Origin: Saprospira sp. CCB-QB6
Lineage (GTDB): Bacteria; Bacteroidota; Bacteroidia; Chitinophagales; Saprospiraceae
Direction: 5' to 3'
Assembly (NCBI RefSeq): GCF_028464065.1
Contig: NZ_CP116808.1
Span: forward strand, 2,881,501 to 2,945,500
DNA length: 64,000 bases
In this document: in pieces, positions 50,882 to 59,651 of the stretch
How positions within the stretch are numbered: position 1 is the stretch's first letter
Layout of the letters: the number at the start of each line of letters is the position of its first letter
Made by a program: the position numbers and the translations under genes
Notes under the pieces: generated by a model
What the model saw: only the letters and a program-made list of their open reading frames with translations
The model's database searches: none
Told to the model about the DNA's origin: nothing

Positions 50882-51943
50882 ATGCACGCTCTCTTTAAAC
50901 TTCCTGTTTTGGCCCTAGGCCTTTGCTTTCTAGCTTTGCAACAACCGCTTAGCGCCCAAGACTATCAGGTGGCGCCCATCGGCTTTTACAATCTTGAAAA
51001 CCTTTTTGATACCCTAGATACACCCGATAAACGAGACGAAGAGTTTACGCCTCAGGGACGTAATAAATACAATACAGAGGTCTACCAATCTAAAATGGCT
51101 AATCTCTCTAAGGTAATTAGCGAAATGGCCACCGATATTACCCCCGATGGAGTAGTCATTATGGGCATTTCCGAAATTGAAAACCGTAAGGTGTTAGAGG
51201 ACCTCGTCGTTCAACCCAAATTGAAAGATCGCAATTACAAAATTATCCATGAAGAATCGCCCGATGCTCGTGGAATTGATGTGGCCTTAATTTATAATCC
51301 TCGCTATTTCCGTGAGCTCAGTCACAAAACCTTGGCCGTGAATTTTCCTCGCGACGAAGGCGACGGCACTTACCACTCTCGCGATATTCTTTGGGTAGAA
51401 GGTATTTTGGGTGGAACGGATACCATGCACATTTTTGTCAATCACTGGCCCTCTCGCCGTGGCGGAGAAAAACGCTCTTCTCCCCGCCGCGAACATGCCG
51501 CACAACAATGTAAACAGGTGATCGACTCGCTAATCAATATTAACCCCAATACGAAGATCTTTATCACAGGTGACTTTAACGACGATCCGATTAGCCCTTC
51601 TATCAAAAATGTATTGCAAGCCAAAGGCAAGAAGAAGGATGTACAAACAGGTGAACTGTTTAATCCCATGTGGAAAAAATACAAGAAAGGAAACGGCACT
51701 TTGGCCTGGAACGATAGCTGGAACCTTTTTGACCAAACAATTATCTCTTCGGCTTTCCTCAATAAAAAACAAGAGGGCTTTTTCTTCCAAAAAGCTGTGG
51801 TTTTCCGCAAAAGCTACCTTTTCCAAAAAGAAGGACGATTCAAAAATGCCCCAAAACGAACCTACTCTTTTGGCACTTTCATTGGCGGATATAGCGACCA
51901 CCTTCCCGTTTATAGCGTTTTCCTTCGTGCTGTACAACGATAA
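50882..51943 (+). CDS. Secreted endonuclease/exonuclease/phosphatase-family protein
   Basis: 353 residues with an N-terminal signal peptide ending near LSAQ. The EEP fold motifs are present: GFYNLENLFDT (Asn), GISEIENRKVLEDL (metal-binding Glu), VNHWPSRRGG, ITGDFNDDP (catalytic D-N pair) and YSDHLPVYSVF (final D-H). It therefore keeps all expected catalytic residues of DNase I-like phosphodiesterases. As a secreted protein next to a TonB receptor and DUF5689 lipoprotein it probably digests extracellular nucleic acid or a phosphodiester for uptake. A short terminator follows. Confidence 0.88.
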   Translation: MHALFKLPVLALGLCFLALQQPLSAQDYQVAPIGFYNLENLFDTLDTPDKRDEEFTPQGRNKYNTEVYQSKMANLSKVISEMATDITPDGVVIMGISEIENRKVLEDLVVQPKLKDRNYKIIHEESPDARGIDVALIYNPRYFRELSHKTLAVNFPRDEGDGTYHSRDILWVEGILGGTDTMHIFVNHWPSRRGGEKRSSPRREHAAQQCKQVIDSLININPNTKIFITGDFNDDPISPSIKNVLQAKGKKKDVQTGELFNPMWKKYKKGNGTLAWNDSWNLFDQTIISSAFLNKKQEGFFFQKAVVFRKSYLFQKEGRFKNAPKRTYSFGTFIGGYSDHLPVYSVFLRAVQR

Positions 51944-51987
51944 ATTTAAGGAGGCGATTAAACTTGCCGGCCTATAAAACGTCATCA

Positions 51988-52026
51988 AAAAAAGACCTGA
52001 AGTATTAAGCTTTAGGTCTTTTTCTT
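51988..52026 (+). terminator. Terminator after the EEP nuclease gene
   Basis: Stem AAAGACCT/AGGTCTTT with a loop of about 15 bases, then TTCTTTT. Confidence 0.65.
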
Positions 52027-52028
52027 TT

Positions 52029-52230
52029 GGGGCTGCCCCTTCCGCCGGGTTAAAACCCAGCGCAAAGCGGTATCGCTTTGCGAAGCGATATAAAATGAGG
52101 GTGGAAACCCTCATGAATTATCGGGCGGGTCGGGCTGTTCCGGGGCTCGCTGCTCGCTCGGCCCTTCGCAAAAAAGCTGCGCTTTTTTGCTCGGTCTGGC
52201 CTGCGGCCACCCTATCCATCCCTCAGCCAG
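52029..52230 (+). repeat. G/C-rich hypervariable-hairpin element, copy 16, with insertion
   Basis: Plus orientation. Hairpin 2 has the long A/T stem GCAAAAAAGC-tgc-GCTTTTTTGC. The first loop carries the insertion (about 52047-52122) with GGGTTAAAACCC, GCAAAGCG..CGCTTTGC and GAGGGTGGAAACCCTC. CAGCC pairs with GGCTG. Confidence 0.9.
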
Positions 52231-52312
52231 ATAGAATGGCCTTGCTTTGGTCATCTTGGGGAATTTGTTTGCTATTTTAAGGAGAGGGCCAAAAGTTGGG
52301 GGGCGGCCATCA

Positions 52313-52449
52313 GCCGCAAAGCGGCTTCTGGCCTAGCGCTGTGAAAGGGGGCGGCATAGCCGCCGACCTAGGGCGGCCTTGGCCGCCCGCAGGGCCGAGC
52401 AGCCTTGCGAGCCCTGAAACATAGCGGCGGGCTTTGGCCCGCAGGCCCC
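52313..52449 (-). repeat. G/C-rich hypervariable-hairpin element, copy 17
   Basis: Minus orientation, tail to tail with copy 16. Hairpin 1 is GCGGGC-caaa-GCCCGC, hairpin 2 is GGGCGGCC-aa-GGCCGCCC; AGGCC pairs with GGCCT. From 52450 to 52702 nothing is seen beyond a likely promoter of the next gene. Confidence 0.88.
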
Positions 52450-52702
52450 AAATTATTTGTAGGCTAGAGATGTTGTCAATTATTATGGCTTTTGGGGGCT
52501 GCAAAACAAATAAATTGAGTGCTTGATATGAAAGAATTAAAGTTGGGGCTGTTTGAAACTTCTTATTGGCTTTTAGCCAAATATTGTTTTTTGTTTGGCT
52601 TCCCTTAACAAAATTTATGAAGTTCTTTATTGGGGCTTTCCCCTTGAAAAAGGCTATTTTGGCCGCCGTTAACATAAAAATTGACTACTGATAATTTTAT
52701 CA

Positions 52703-55114
52703 ATGATGCAAAATTTAAAAACAAGCAGCTTATTTATGCTGCTTTTTGGTCTCCTATCATTTAGCGCAATAGCTCAAAATGGAGGACTAAGGGGAACGCT
52801 CCTAGATGAAGAGACGGGAATGCCCATACCATTTACTCCAGTTTACCTAAATAATGGAGAATATAATGCTCTTTCAGGAGATGATGGCTTTTATACAATC
52901 GCTAATGTACCCGCAGGGAGCTACCAAGTCAAATGCCGAAGCTTAGGCTATGATAGCCTAGTCATTGATGTAGAAATTGAGGCAGGAAAATTTATCACAG
53001 TCAATTTAAACATGAAGCCCTCGGCTCAAGAAGTAGACATTGTTACTGTAGATGCGGATAAGGAAAAGGCCCAAAATACTGTGCGTGTCTCTGTTGTACA
53101 AATAACATCAAAAGATATCAAACGCCTGCCTTCTACTGGTGGCGAAGCCGATATCGCACAGTATTTACAAGTCATCCCCGGAGTAGTTTTTACTGGAGAC
53201 CAAGGCGGACAGTTTTATATCCGTGGTGGAGCCCCCGTACAAAATAAAATCCTCTTGGATGGAATGACGATTTCTAACGCCTTCCACTCCATCGGCTTTT
53301 TCTCCGTTTTCGAAACCGAACTCATCCGTAGCGCAGATGTCTATACCGGCGGATTTAGCGCCAAATATGGCGGCCGCTCATCTGCTATTGTAGATATCCG
53401 AACTCGTGACGGAAATAAGAAGCGCACAGCAGGAATGATTAGTATCAACCCCTTTGTCGCTAAAGCTTTACTCGAAGGACCAATTATTCCCTTGGGCGAA
53501 AATGGAGGCAATACCTTGTCTTATTTTGTTACTGCTAAACACTCTTACCTCAATCGCAGCTCCGAACTATTCTATAAACCTATCCTAAGCCGCGATGGAT
53601 CTGCAGTCTCTGATAGCACACTGCCTTATAGCTTTACCGATTTTCACGCAAAATTGTCCTTTAATGCTGCTAACGGTAGCCGCCTAAATGCTTATGGCTT
53701 TAGCCATAATGATGTAGCCAACTTTGGCGATGTGGCCAAATATAAATGGAACTCTGCCGGGGGAGGACTTAATTTCCGTATCGTTCCAGGTGCCGCCAAA
53801 ATTATTATGGACGGTACTTTGGCTTATTCTGTCTATGGCTCTGACTTTGAAGAAGGTGACGGCAGCCGAGAACGCCGTAGCGATATTACAAACTTTAACG
53901 CTAATTTTAATTTTACCTATTATATGGGCCTCTCTAGAGAGCTCAATTACGGATTGGAATTCAATCGTATCGGTACCGACTTTGCCTTTGTCAATAATAA
54001 CGGAATTCCTATTGGCCAAACTCAATCTAATACCGAAGTAGCCGGTTATGTCCGCTACCAAGGCCGATTTGGCAACTTAGTTATCGAACCAAGCCTCCGG
54101 GCTCAATATTACGCCTCTCTAGGAGAGTTCAGAGCAGAACCTCGCCTAGGCCTCAAGTATAATATTACCGAAAATATTCGGATTAAAATGGCCGGCGGAA
54201 TGTACTCACAAAACCTTATTAGCTCTGTCGATGAACGTGATGTAGTTAACCTGTTTGTCGGCTTCTTAGGTGGCCCAGATCAACAGGTCTACCGAATTAC
54301 AGGCTATAACGAGGCCAGCCAATCCCCAATCTATGAAGCAACAACCTCCAAGTTGCAAACCTCTATCCACGCTATCGGAGGACTGGAATTTGACGCAGGC
54401 AAATATCTTGTCTTTAATGTAGAACCCTACATCAAATGGTTCCCCCAAATTATTGGACTCAACCGCAACCGTACCGCAGATACCGATCAACTACAACCTA
54501 CCTATATTGCCGAAGAAGGAAAAGCCTATGGCTTAGATCTTTCTGGTACCTATGAAAAAGATCAACTTTACCTCTACTTAGCCTACTCCTTAGGCCACGT
54601 TCGCCGCGATGATGGCCTCCAAGAGTTCCCGGCCCACTTTGACCGCCGCCATAACCTCAACTTTGTAGGCTCTTATAAACTAAAGCTAAAGTCTTTACCC
54701 GAAGATCTCACCGACGAACAACGCCGTCACCGAACGGAATATCCCCTCGAAATCTCTCTTCGCTGGAACCTCGGCTCAGGATTTCCCTTTACCCAGACAC
54801 AAGGGTTCTTTACTAACTATACTTTCCAAAACGGAATCAACAGTAATTACATTACAGACAATACGGATCCCAGCACTGAATTGGGCGTTCTATACAGCGA
54901 TGAACTCAACGGCGGCCGCCTCCCATATTATCACCGCCTCGATTTCTCGGCTACCTATACCTTCGATTTGGGCCGCTACAGCAAATTATTACTCAACGCT
55001 AGTGTAACTAATGTATACGATCGAGCTAATATTTTCTACTTCGATCGCATTCGCTACGAAAGAGTGAATCAATTGCCCATTATGCCCGCTTTAGGCGCTG
55101 TGCTCAAGTTCTAA
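52703..55114 (+). CDS. TonB-dependent outer-membrane receptor
   Basis: 803 residues. Signal peptide to about residue 24, then a carboxypeptidase-regulatory-like domain (GLRGTLLDEETGMPIPFTPV..SYQVKCRSLGYDSLVID), then the plug with LPSTGGEADIAQYLQVIPGVV and FYIRGGAPVQNKILLDGMTI (about 175), and a barrel ending in MPALGAVLKF. The substrate is unknown. It stands alone with a terminator. Two ATG codons at the start are adjacent; either would serve. Confidence 0.92.
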   Translation: MMQNLKTSSLFMLLFGLLSFSAIAQNGGLRGTLLDEETGMPIPFTPVYLNNGEYNALSGDDGFYTIANVPAGSYQVKCRSLGYDSLVIDVEIEAGKFITVNLNMKPSAQEVDIVTVDADKEKAQNTVRVSVVQITSKDIKRLPSTGGEADIAQYLQVIPGVVFTGDQGGQFYIRGGAPVQNKILLDGMTISNAFHSIGFFSVFETELIRSADVYTGGFSAKYGGRSSAIVDIRTRDGNKKRTAGMISINPFVAKALLEGPIIPLGENGGNTLSYFVTAKHSYLNRSSELFYKPILSRDGSAVSDSTLPYSFTDFHAKLSFNAANGSRLNAYGFSHNDVANFGDVAKYKWNSAGGGLNFRIVPGAAKIIMDGTLAYSVYGSDFEEGDGSRERRSDITNFNANFNFTYYMGLSRELNYGLEFNRIGTDFAFVNNNGIPIGQTQSNTEVAGYVRYQGRFGNLVIEPSLRAQYYASLGEFRAEPRLGLKYNITENIRIKMAGGMYSQNLISSVDERDVVNLFVGFLGGPDQQVYRITGYNEASQSPIYEATTSKLQTSIHAIGGLEFDAGKYLVFNVEPYIKWFPQIIGLNRNRTADTDQLQPTYIAEEGKAYGLDLSGTYEKDQLYLYLAYSLGHVRRDDGLQEFPAHFDRRHNLNFVGSYKLKLKSLPEDLTDEQRRHRTEYPLEISLRWNLGSGFPFTQTQGFFTNYTFQNGINSNYITDNTDPSTELGVLYSDELNGGRLPYYHRLDFSATYTFDLGRYSKLLLNASVTNVYDRANIFYFDRIRYERVNQLPIMPALGAVLKF

Positions 55115-55145
55115 AATGAACCAATACTATATATATTATAGCAAT

Positions 55146-55178
55146 AAGGCCCGCTTCCTTTAGAAGTGGGTTTTTTAT
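55146..55178 (+). terminator. Rho-independent terminator after the TonB receptor
   Basis: CCCGCTTC/GAAGTGGG stem with one G.T pair, then T6. Confidence 0.75.
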
Positions 55179-55185
55179 TTATCTT

Positions 55186-55327
55186 GGGGCCTGCCGCCTT
55201 TGGCGGCCGCTCCCTTTCGCAGCTCGCAGGTCTGCTCGGCCCTGCAGCGCTAAAGCGCTTTGGTCTGGCCCTTTGGGCCACCCCTACAGGCAGCTAGGCC
55301 TGCGGCGGCTTCGCCGCCTGTCCCATC
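55186..55327 (+). repeat. G/C-rich hypervariable-hairpin element, copy 18
   Basis: Plus orientation, directly after the terminator. Hairpin 1 is GCCGCC-ttt-GGCGGC, hairpin 2 is AGCGC-taaa-GCGCT; AGGCC pairs with GGCCT. An extra GGCGGC-ttc-GCCGCC hairpin follows. Confidence 0.9.
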
Positions 55328-55616
55328 CAAAAGCTAAACGAGAAAAAAAGTAAATTTTTTTCAAGACTAAACACCAAAATACAAGCAGCTTACATCTAGT
55401 CAAATAGAAAGTTCTTGAAGGCTTGTTGAGCGGCAATATATGCAGCTCCGCAAGGAAAAAAGCGAAATTAAAGGAAGCGCTTTAGTGTTTTCCCCAAAAA
55501 AAAATTATTTTTGGCAGCAAATGCCCCAAAAATGGCAGCCCCAATTTGTTGGGCCAACCTATTCTTGGCGGCTAATCACTTGATTTTAATATCCTTTAAT
55601 TAAGCTAGTTTCGCTT
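55328..55616 (+). other. A/T-rich region upstream of gcvH
   Basis: No gene or repeat seen. TATTTTTG at 55506-55513 fits the -7 pattern, without a well-placed TTG. Confidence 0.3.
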
Positions 55617-55997
55617 ATGAACATTCCAGAAAATCTGAAGTACAGTAAGGACCACGAATGGGTTCGCCTAGAAGGGGAGTTCGCTTTTGTTGGTATTACT
55701 GATTTTGCCCAGTCTGAACTCGGAGATATCGTTTATGTTGATATTTCTGAAGAAGGGGAGGACCTAGACGCTGATGAAATCTTTGGCTCTGTAGAAGCTG
55801 TGAAAACAGTTTCGGACCTGATGATGCCCATTAGCGGAGAGGTGGTAGAAGTTAACGAAGGCCTAGAAGATAGCCCCGAGTTAGTCAACTCTGATCCCTA
55901 TGGCGAAGGCTGGATGGTTAAAATCAAAGTTCGGGATGCTGCCGAAATGGATGATTTGATGGATGCCGCTGCTTATAACGCAGCAATCAATGCCTAA
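55617..55997 (+). CDS. gcvH: Glycine cleavage system H protein
   Basis: 126 residues, full length. The lipoylated lysine is K63 in [13 protein letters not shown], the family's lipoate site. The N-terminus ([21 protein letters not shown]) and [20 protein letters not shown] are characteristic. It shuttles the aminomethyl group between the P, T and L proteins. The VanZ-like gene overlaps its stop by 8 bp, so both are translated from one message. Confidence 0.96.
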   Translation: MNIPENLKYSKDHEWVRLEGEFAFVGITDFAQSELGDIVYVDISEEGEDLDADEIFGSVEAVKTVSDLMMPISGEVVEVNEGLEDSPELVNSDPYGEGWMVKIKVRDAAEMDDLMDAAAYNAAINA

Positions 55998-56325
55998 GCG
56001 ACTTTTTTCCTTAGCCTACTTTTTTGCCCTTATTGCTCTGGTCCTACTTTCACTTTGGCCACTGCAATTGCCCGCTGGCTTAAATGGCTTGGGTTGGGAC
56101 AAATTAGCTCACTTTCTTTTTTATTTCGGCCTGCTGCTTTTGGGCAATAGCGTTTGGAGACAAAAAAGAAATAACCTCTATTTTAGCTTCGCCTTAGGCC
56201 TTCTCTTAGAATGTTTACAAGACTTAAGCCCTTACCGTCAATTTGACTACGGGGATTTAGTTGCAAATACATTAGGTGCCTTGGCCGGCTATTACTTGTT
56301 AAGGAAATATTTCATGTTTCAATAA
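55990..56325 (+). CDS. VanZ-like membrane protein
   Basis: 111 residues from the ATG at 55990 (in the gcvH overlap); an upstream in-frame ATG lies deep in gcvH and is less likely. About four hydrophobic helices, with [18 protein letters not shown] and [29 protein letters not shown], both typical of the VanZ family (DK..HF and F...D...N..G). The role of stand-alone VanZ proteins is unknown. gcvH-vanZ-tonB are closely spaced. Confidence 0.8.
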   Translation: MPKRLFSLAYFFALIALVLLSLWPLQLPAGLNGLGWDKLAHFLFYFGLLLLGNSVWRQKRNNLYFSFALGLLLECLQDLSPYRQFDYGDLVANTLGALAGYYLLRKYFMFQ

Positions 56326-56354
56326 ATTATTTTTTCACCCAAAACCACAGAATT

Positions 56355-57341
56355 ATGCTGTTAGGATTCCTCTCTAACGACTTTCTGATGGCGAGCATTA
56401 TGGTCTCTGGAAGCCAAATTGTAATTAGCCTTGTTTTGCTAATTGCTGTGGCCGCTGGAGCTATCTTTGGCTATAAATCGTACTTGGCTAAGCAGAGCGA
56501 AAAACTCATGCAAGCAAAAGTAGATGCTAAAGATGCCAATTACTCGGCTATCACTAGAAAGTATGAGGAGGTGAATGTGTTTAAACACTCGCCCACGGTG
56601 TACCGGGCAGGTTTGGCATGTTCGCTCTTTGTGGTCTTCTTGGCGCTAAACTGGACTCAAACCGAATGGGAAGAGTTTGCTTTTGAGGAGGAAACGGTGA
56701 TTGAATCAGAAGAAATTCTGATCGATGTGCCTAACACGCCACCACCTCCGCCTCCGCCACCGCCACCCCCCCCACCACCACCTCCGCCCACACAGGTACA
56801 AATTGATGATACTAAACCTGAACCTCCACCTGAGCCACCATCTCAGGATGATGAGCAGCAGGATTTAGAAGGTGATAAGGATGGTAAAAAAGGAAGCAAA
56901 GGAACTCCGCCGCCTCCTCCTCCCCCTCCACCACCGCCCCCCCCACCACCTCCACCCAAAGCCCCAGAGGTTTTTGAATTTGTGGAGCAGTTTCCTCGCT
57001 TCCCTGGTTGTGAGGATGAAAATAAGACGGATGCAGAAATGAAGCAGTGTGCTGATTTGAAACTCCGCGCTTATTTGGGCAAAAAAGCGGGTTATCCTGC
57101 TATGGCTCGCGAAAATGGCATTGAAGGAACCGTTTACGTTCGTTATATCGTACTAGAAGATGGCCGTATCGCCAATGTTGAAGTCGTTCGCGACATGACA
57201 GGCGGTGGAGGACTAGCTGAAGCTGCTCTCCGTGCTGTAAAAAGTATGAACAGTATGAAGGAAAGATGGACTCCTGGTCGCCAAAGAGGTAATCCCGTAC
57301 GCGTGCGTATGGTTGTACCAATCAAGTTCCAATTGAACTAA
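56355..57341 (+). CDS. tonB: TonB energy-transducing protein with two proline tracts
   Basis: 328 residues. Two hydrophobic helices are seen (about 18-40 and 82-102), separated by a cytoplasmic segment, unlike the single helix of classic TonB. Two runs of 17 prolines flank an acidic/Lys linker in the periplasmic part. The C-terminal TonB domain (about 215-328) reads YPAMARENGIEGTVYVRYIVLEDG..VKSMNSMKERWTPG..VRMVVPIKFQLN. It passes energy from the inner membrane to TonB receptors such as the two in this window. Start: ATG 56355 or 56388; the first is given. A terminator follows. Confidence 0.9.
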   Translation: MLLGFLSNDFLMASIMVSGSQIVISLVLLIAVAAGAIFGYKSYLAKQSEKLMQAKVDAKDANYSAITRKYEEVNVFKHSPTVYRAGLACSLFVVFLALNWTQTEWEEFAFEEETVIESEEILIDVPNTPPPPPPPPPPPPPPPPPTQVQIDDTKPEPPPEPPSQDDEQQDLEGDKDGKKGSKGTPPPPPPPPPPPPPPPPPKAPEVFEFVEQFPRFPGCEDENKTDAEMKQCADLKLRAYLGKKAGYPAMARENGIEGTVYVRYIVLEDGRIANVEVVRDMTGGGGLAEAALRAVKSMNSMKERWTPGRQRGNPVRVRMVVPIKFQLN

Positions 57342-57367
57342 AATCTTGGCTTTTGCCAAACTGTATA

Positions 57368-57400
57368 AAGCTACTCTGAAAGGAGTAGCTTTTTTTTTGC
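57368..57400 (+). terminator. Rho-independent terminator after tonB
   Basis: AGCTACTC/GGAGTAGCT stem followed by T9. Confidence 0.9.
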
Positions 57401-57442
57401 TCTCCATCAGATAATTGTTGGTCCAAACGACCGAAGGGAGTA

Positions 57443-57652
57443 AGGCGCGCAGCGCCTGGCTGAGGGATGGGCAGCAGTGGCCCAAAGGGCCAGACCCAGC
57501 CGCCTTTGGCGGCGCAGGGCCGAGCGACCTGCGAGCTGCGATACAGCCCGACCCGAACGGAAACTCATGAGGGTTTTAACCCTCATTTTCTATCGCTCCA
57601 CAAAGCGATATCGCTTTGTGCTGGCTTTCAACTCGGCGGAAGGGGCAGCCCC
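57443..57652 (-). repeat. G/C-rich hypervariable-hairpin element, copy 19, with insertion
   Basis: Minus orientation. Hairpin 2 is GCCGCC-aaa-GGCGGC. The first loop carries the insertion (about 57560-57636), including GAGGGTTTTAACCCTC and CAAAGCGATATCGCTTTG. CAGCC pairs with GGCTG. 57653-57882 shows no gene. Confidence 0.9.
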
Positions 57653-57882
57653 AAATCATAAAAACAGTTGGATAGCTGAACAGAAAATAGCAAAACCACG
57701 ACTCCATAATAAAAAGGAGAGCTAAAGCTTAAATAAAAAAGAAGATTGTGTATATTTTGGGTCTCGGAATCAAAAGTTTTTTATTCCGGAATAAACTGAC
57801 ACCAACAATCAATTAAATTTGCTGCTTACTTCCTTCATAATGAAGGGCTAAGGAGGAAAAAGATAGAAAAACAATAAAATAT

Positions 57883-59592
57883 ATGTCTGCTGTAGAAAAA
57901 CGATGGCTGAAAAATTACCCTCAAGGCGTTCCTCATGAAATCGATTTTGGGGGATATACGAGCTTAGTCGGATTGGTTAATGATAACCTGAAAAAATATG
58001 CGAACCGTCCTGCTTTTAGAAGCTTTGTGGGCAGTTCGGAAAAAATGCTCACTTTTGGAGAAATTGATCAGCTGTCTAAGCAGTTTGCAGCTTATTTGCA
58101 AAATGAAATGGGCCTTAAGCCTGGTGATCGCTTGGCGTTGATGATGCCCAACCTTCTACAGTATCCTATTGCGTTGTTTGCGGCTATGCGTGCGGGGTTG
58201 ACGATTGTGAACACTAATCCACTTTATACGGCTCGTGAAATTCAACACCAATTTCACGATGCAGGCGTAACAGCGGTTGTCATTGCCGAAAACTTTGCGG
58301 CAGAGCTGGAAAAGGTGATTGATAAAACAGGGGTGAAGCGTAATAAAGTTATAGTGGTGAGCATTGGCGAAATGTTTGGCGGTTTTAAGGGCTGGTTGAT
58401 CAATTTTGCCGTGCGCAAGCTCAAAAAAATGGTTCCTAAATATAATTTGGCGGGCCATATTAAGTTTAAAAAGGCCTTGAATCAAGGCAATGCTAGCCAA
58501 CTCAAAATGGCTAGTGGGGGCCAACTCGATGATGTGATTTGCCTACAATATACGGGCGGAACAACTGGGGTGGCTAAAGGGGCTGAGCTGACTAATAAAA
58601 ATATGTTGGCCAATGTTTTCCAAGTAGAAGGCTGGATCAATAGTGCAAACCTCAAGGAAGGCGATGAGCGAATTTTAACGCCTTTGCCTTTGTACCATAT
58701 TTTCTCTTTTACGGTAAACTTGCTTTGTTTGGGTACCTCTTTTGGCGCCTGCAATGTTTTGGTGGTAAATCCCAGAGATTTACCTGCAGTGGTCGATATC
58801 ATGAAAAAAACGCAGCCTTCTGTGATGACTGGGGTGAACACTTTGTTCAATGCGCTTTTGAATAATGAAGAATTTACGCAACTCGATTTTTCTAAGTTGC
58901 AAATTGTTATTGGTGGCGCTATGGCTATCCAAAAACCTGTGGCCGAAAAATGGAAAAAAGTCACGGGTTCTACTTTGACCGAAGGTTACGGCATGACTGA
59001 AGCCTCTCCTGTAGTTTCTGTGAATCCCCTCTATGATGAGGGCCGAATTGGCACTATCGGCTTGCCTATTCCCTCTACCGAATTGCGCATTTGCGATGAA
59101 GATAATAATCCCTTGCCCTTGGGGGAAGCTGGAGAAATTCAGGTTCGTGGTCCCCAAGTGATGAAAGGTTACCTCAATCGCCCAGAAGATACTGCCAAAA
59201 CAATTGTGGAAGATGGCTGGCTGCGTACAGGTGATGTAGGGGTTATGGATGAAGATGGTTTTGTCAAAATTGTGGACCGCATTAAGGACATGATTTTAGT
59301 TTCGGGCTTTAATGTTTATCCCAACGAAATTGAAGAGGTGCTTGCCGCTCATCCCAAAGTTTTGGAAGTAGCCGCAGTAGGCGTTCCTGATCCCAAATCA
59401 ACAGAAGCGGTTAAGGTTTTTGTGGTGAAAAAAGATCCTTCTTTGACGGAAGAGGAACTCCGCGCTTTCTCTAAAGAGAATTTTACGGGCTATAAAAAAC
59501 CCAAGCATTACGAATTTAGAGAGGAATTGCCCAAAACCAATGTGGGGAAAATCCTTCGCCGCGCCTTGAGAGATGAGGCCAAAAAGGCATAA
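57883..59592 (+). CDS. fadD: Long-chain acyl-CoA synthetase (FadD-like)
   Basis: 569 residues of the AMP-forming adenylate family. Phosphate loop YTGGTTGVAKGA (about 222-233), TEGYGMTEASP (about 367-377), GWLRTGDVG (about 445-453) and KDMILVSGFNVYPNEIEE (about 466-483), plus the catalytic lysine in LPKTNVGKILRRALR near the C-terminus. It charges fatty acids with CoA for degradation or lipid synthesis. Monocistronic with a strong terminator. Confidence 0.93.
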   Translation: MSAVEKRWLKNYPQGVPHEIDFGGYTSLVGLVNDNLKKYANRPAFRSFVGSSEKMLTFGEIDQLSKQFAAYLQNEMGLKPGDRLALMMPNLLQYPIALFAAMRAGLTIVNTNPLYTAREIQHQFHDAGVTAVVIAENFAAELEKVIDKTGVKRNKVIVVSIGEMFGGFKGWLINFAVRKLKKMVPKYNLAGHIKFKKALNQGNASQLKMASGGQLDDVICLQYTGGTTGVAKGAELTNKNMLANVFQVEGWINSANLKEGDERILTPLPLYHIFSFTVNLLCLGTSFGACNVLVVNPRDLPAVVDIMKKTQPSVMTGVNTLFNALLNNEEFTQLDFSKLQIVIGGAMAIQKPVAEKWKKVTGSTLTEGYGMTEASPVVSVNPLYDEGRIGTIGLPIPSTELRICDEDNNPLPLGEAGEIQVRGPQVMKGYLNRPEDTAKTIVEDGWLRTGDVGVMDEDGFVKIVDRIKDMILVSGFNVYPNEIEEVLAAHPKVLEVAAVGVPDPKSTEAVKVFVVKKDPSLTEEELRAFSKENFTGYKKPKHYEFREELPKTNVGKILRRALRDEAKKA

Positions 59593-59608
59593 GAATTAGT
59601 TTAGGACC

Positions 59609-59638
59609 AAAAAGGGGCTTCGGCCCCTTTTTTTTGCA
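59609..59638 (+). terminator. Rho-independent terminator after fadD
   Basis: AAAAGGGGC-ttcg-GCCCCTTTT with T8; the UUCG tetraloop makes a very stable hairpin. Confidence 0.92.
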
Positions 59639-59651
59639 GAAAATAAACCGT

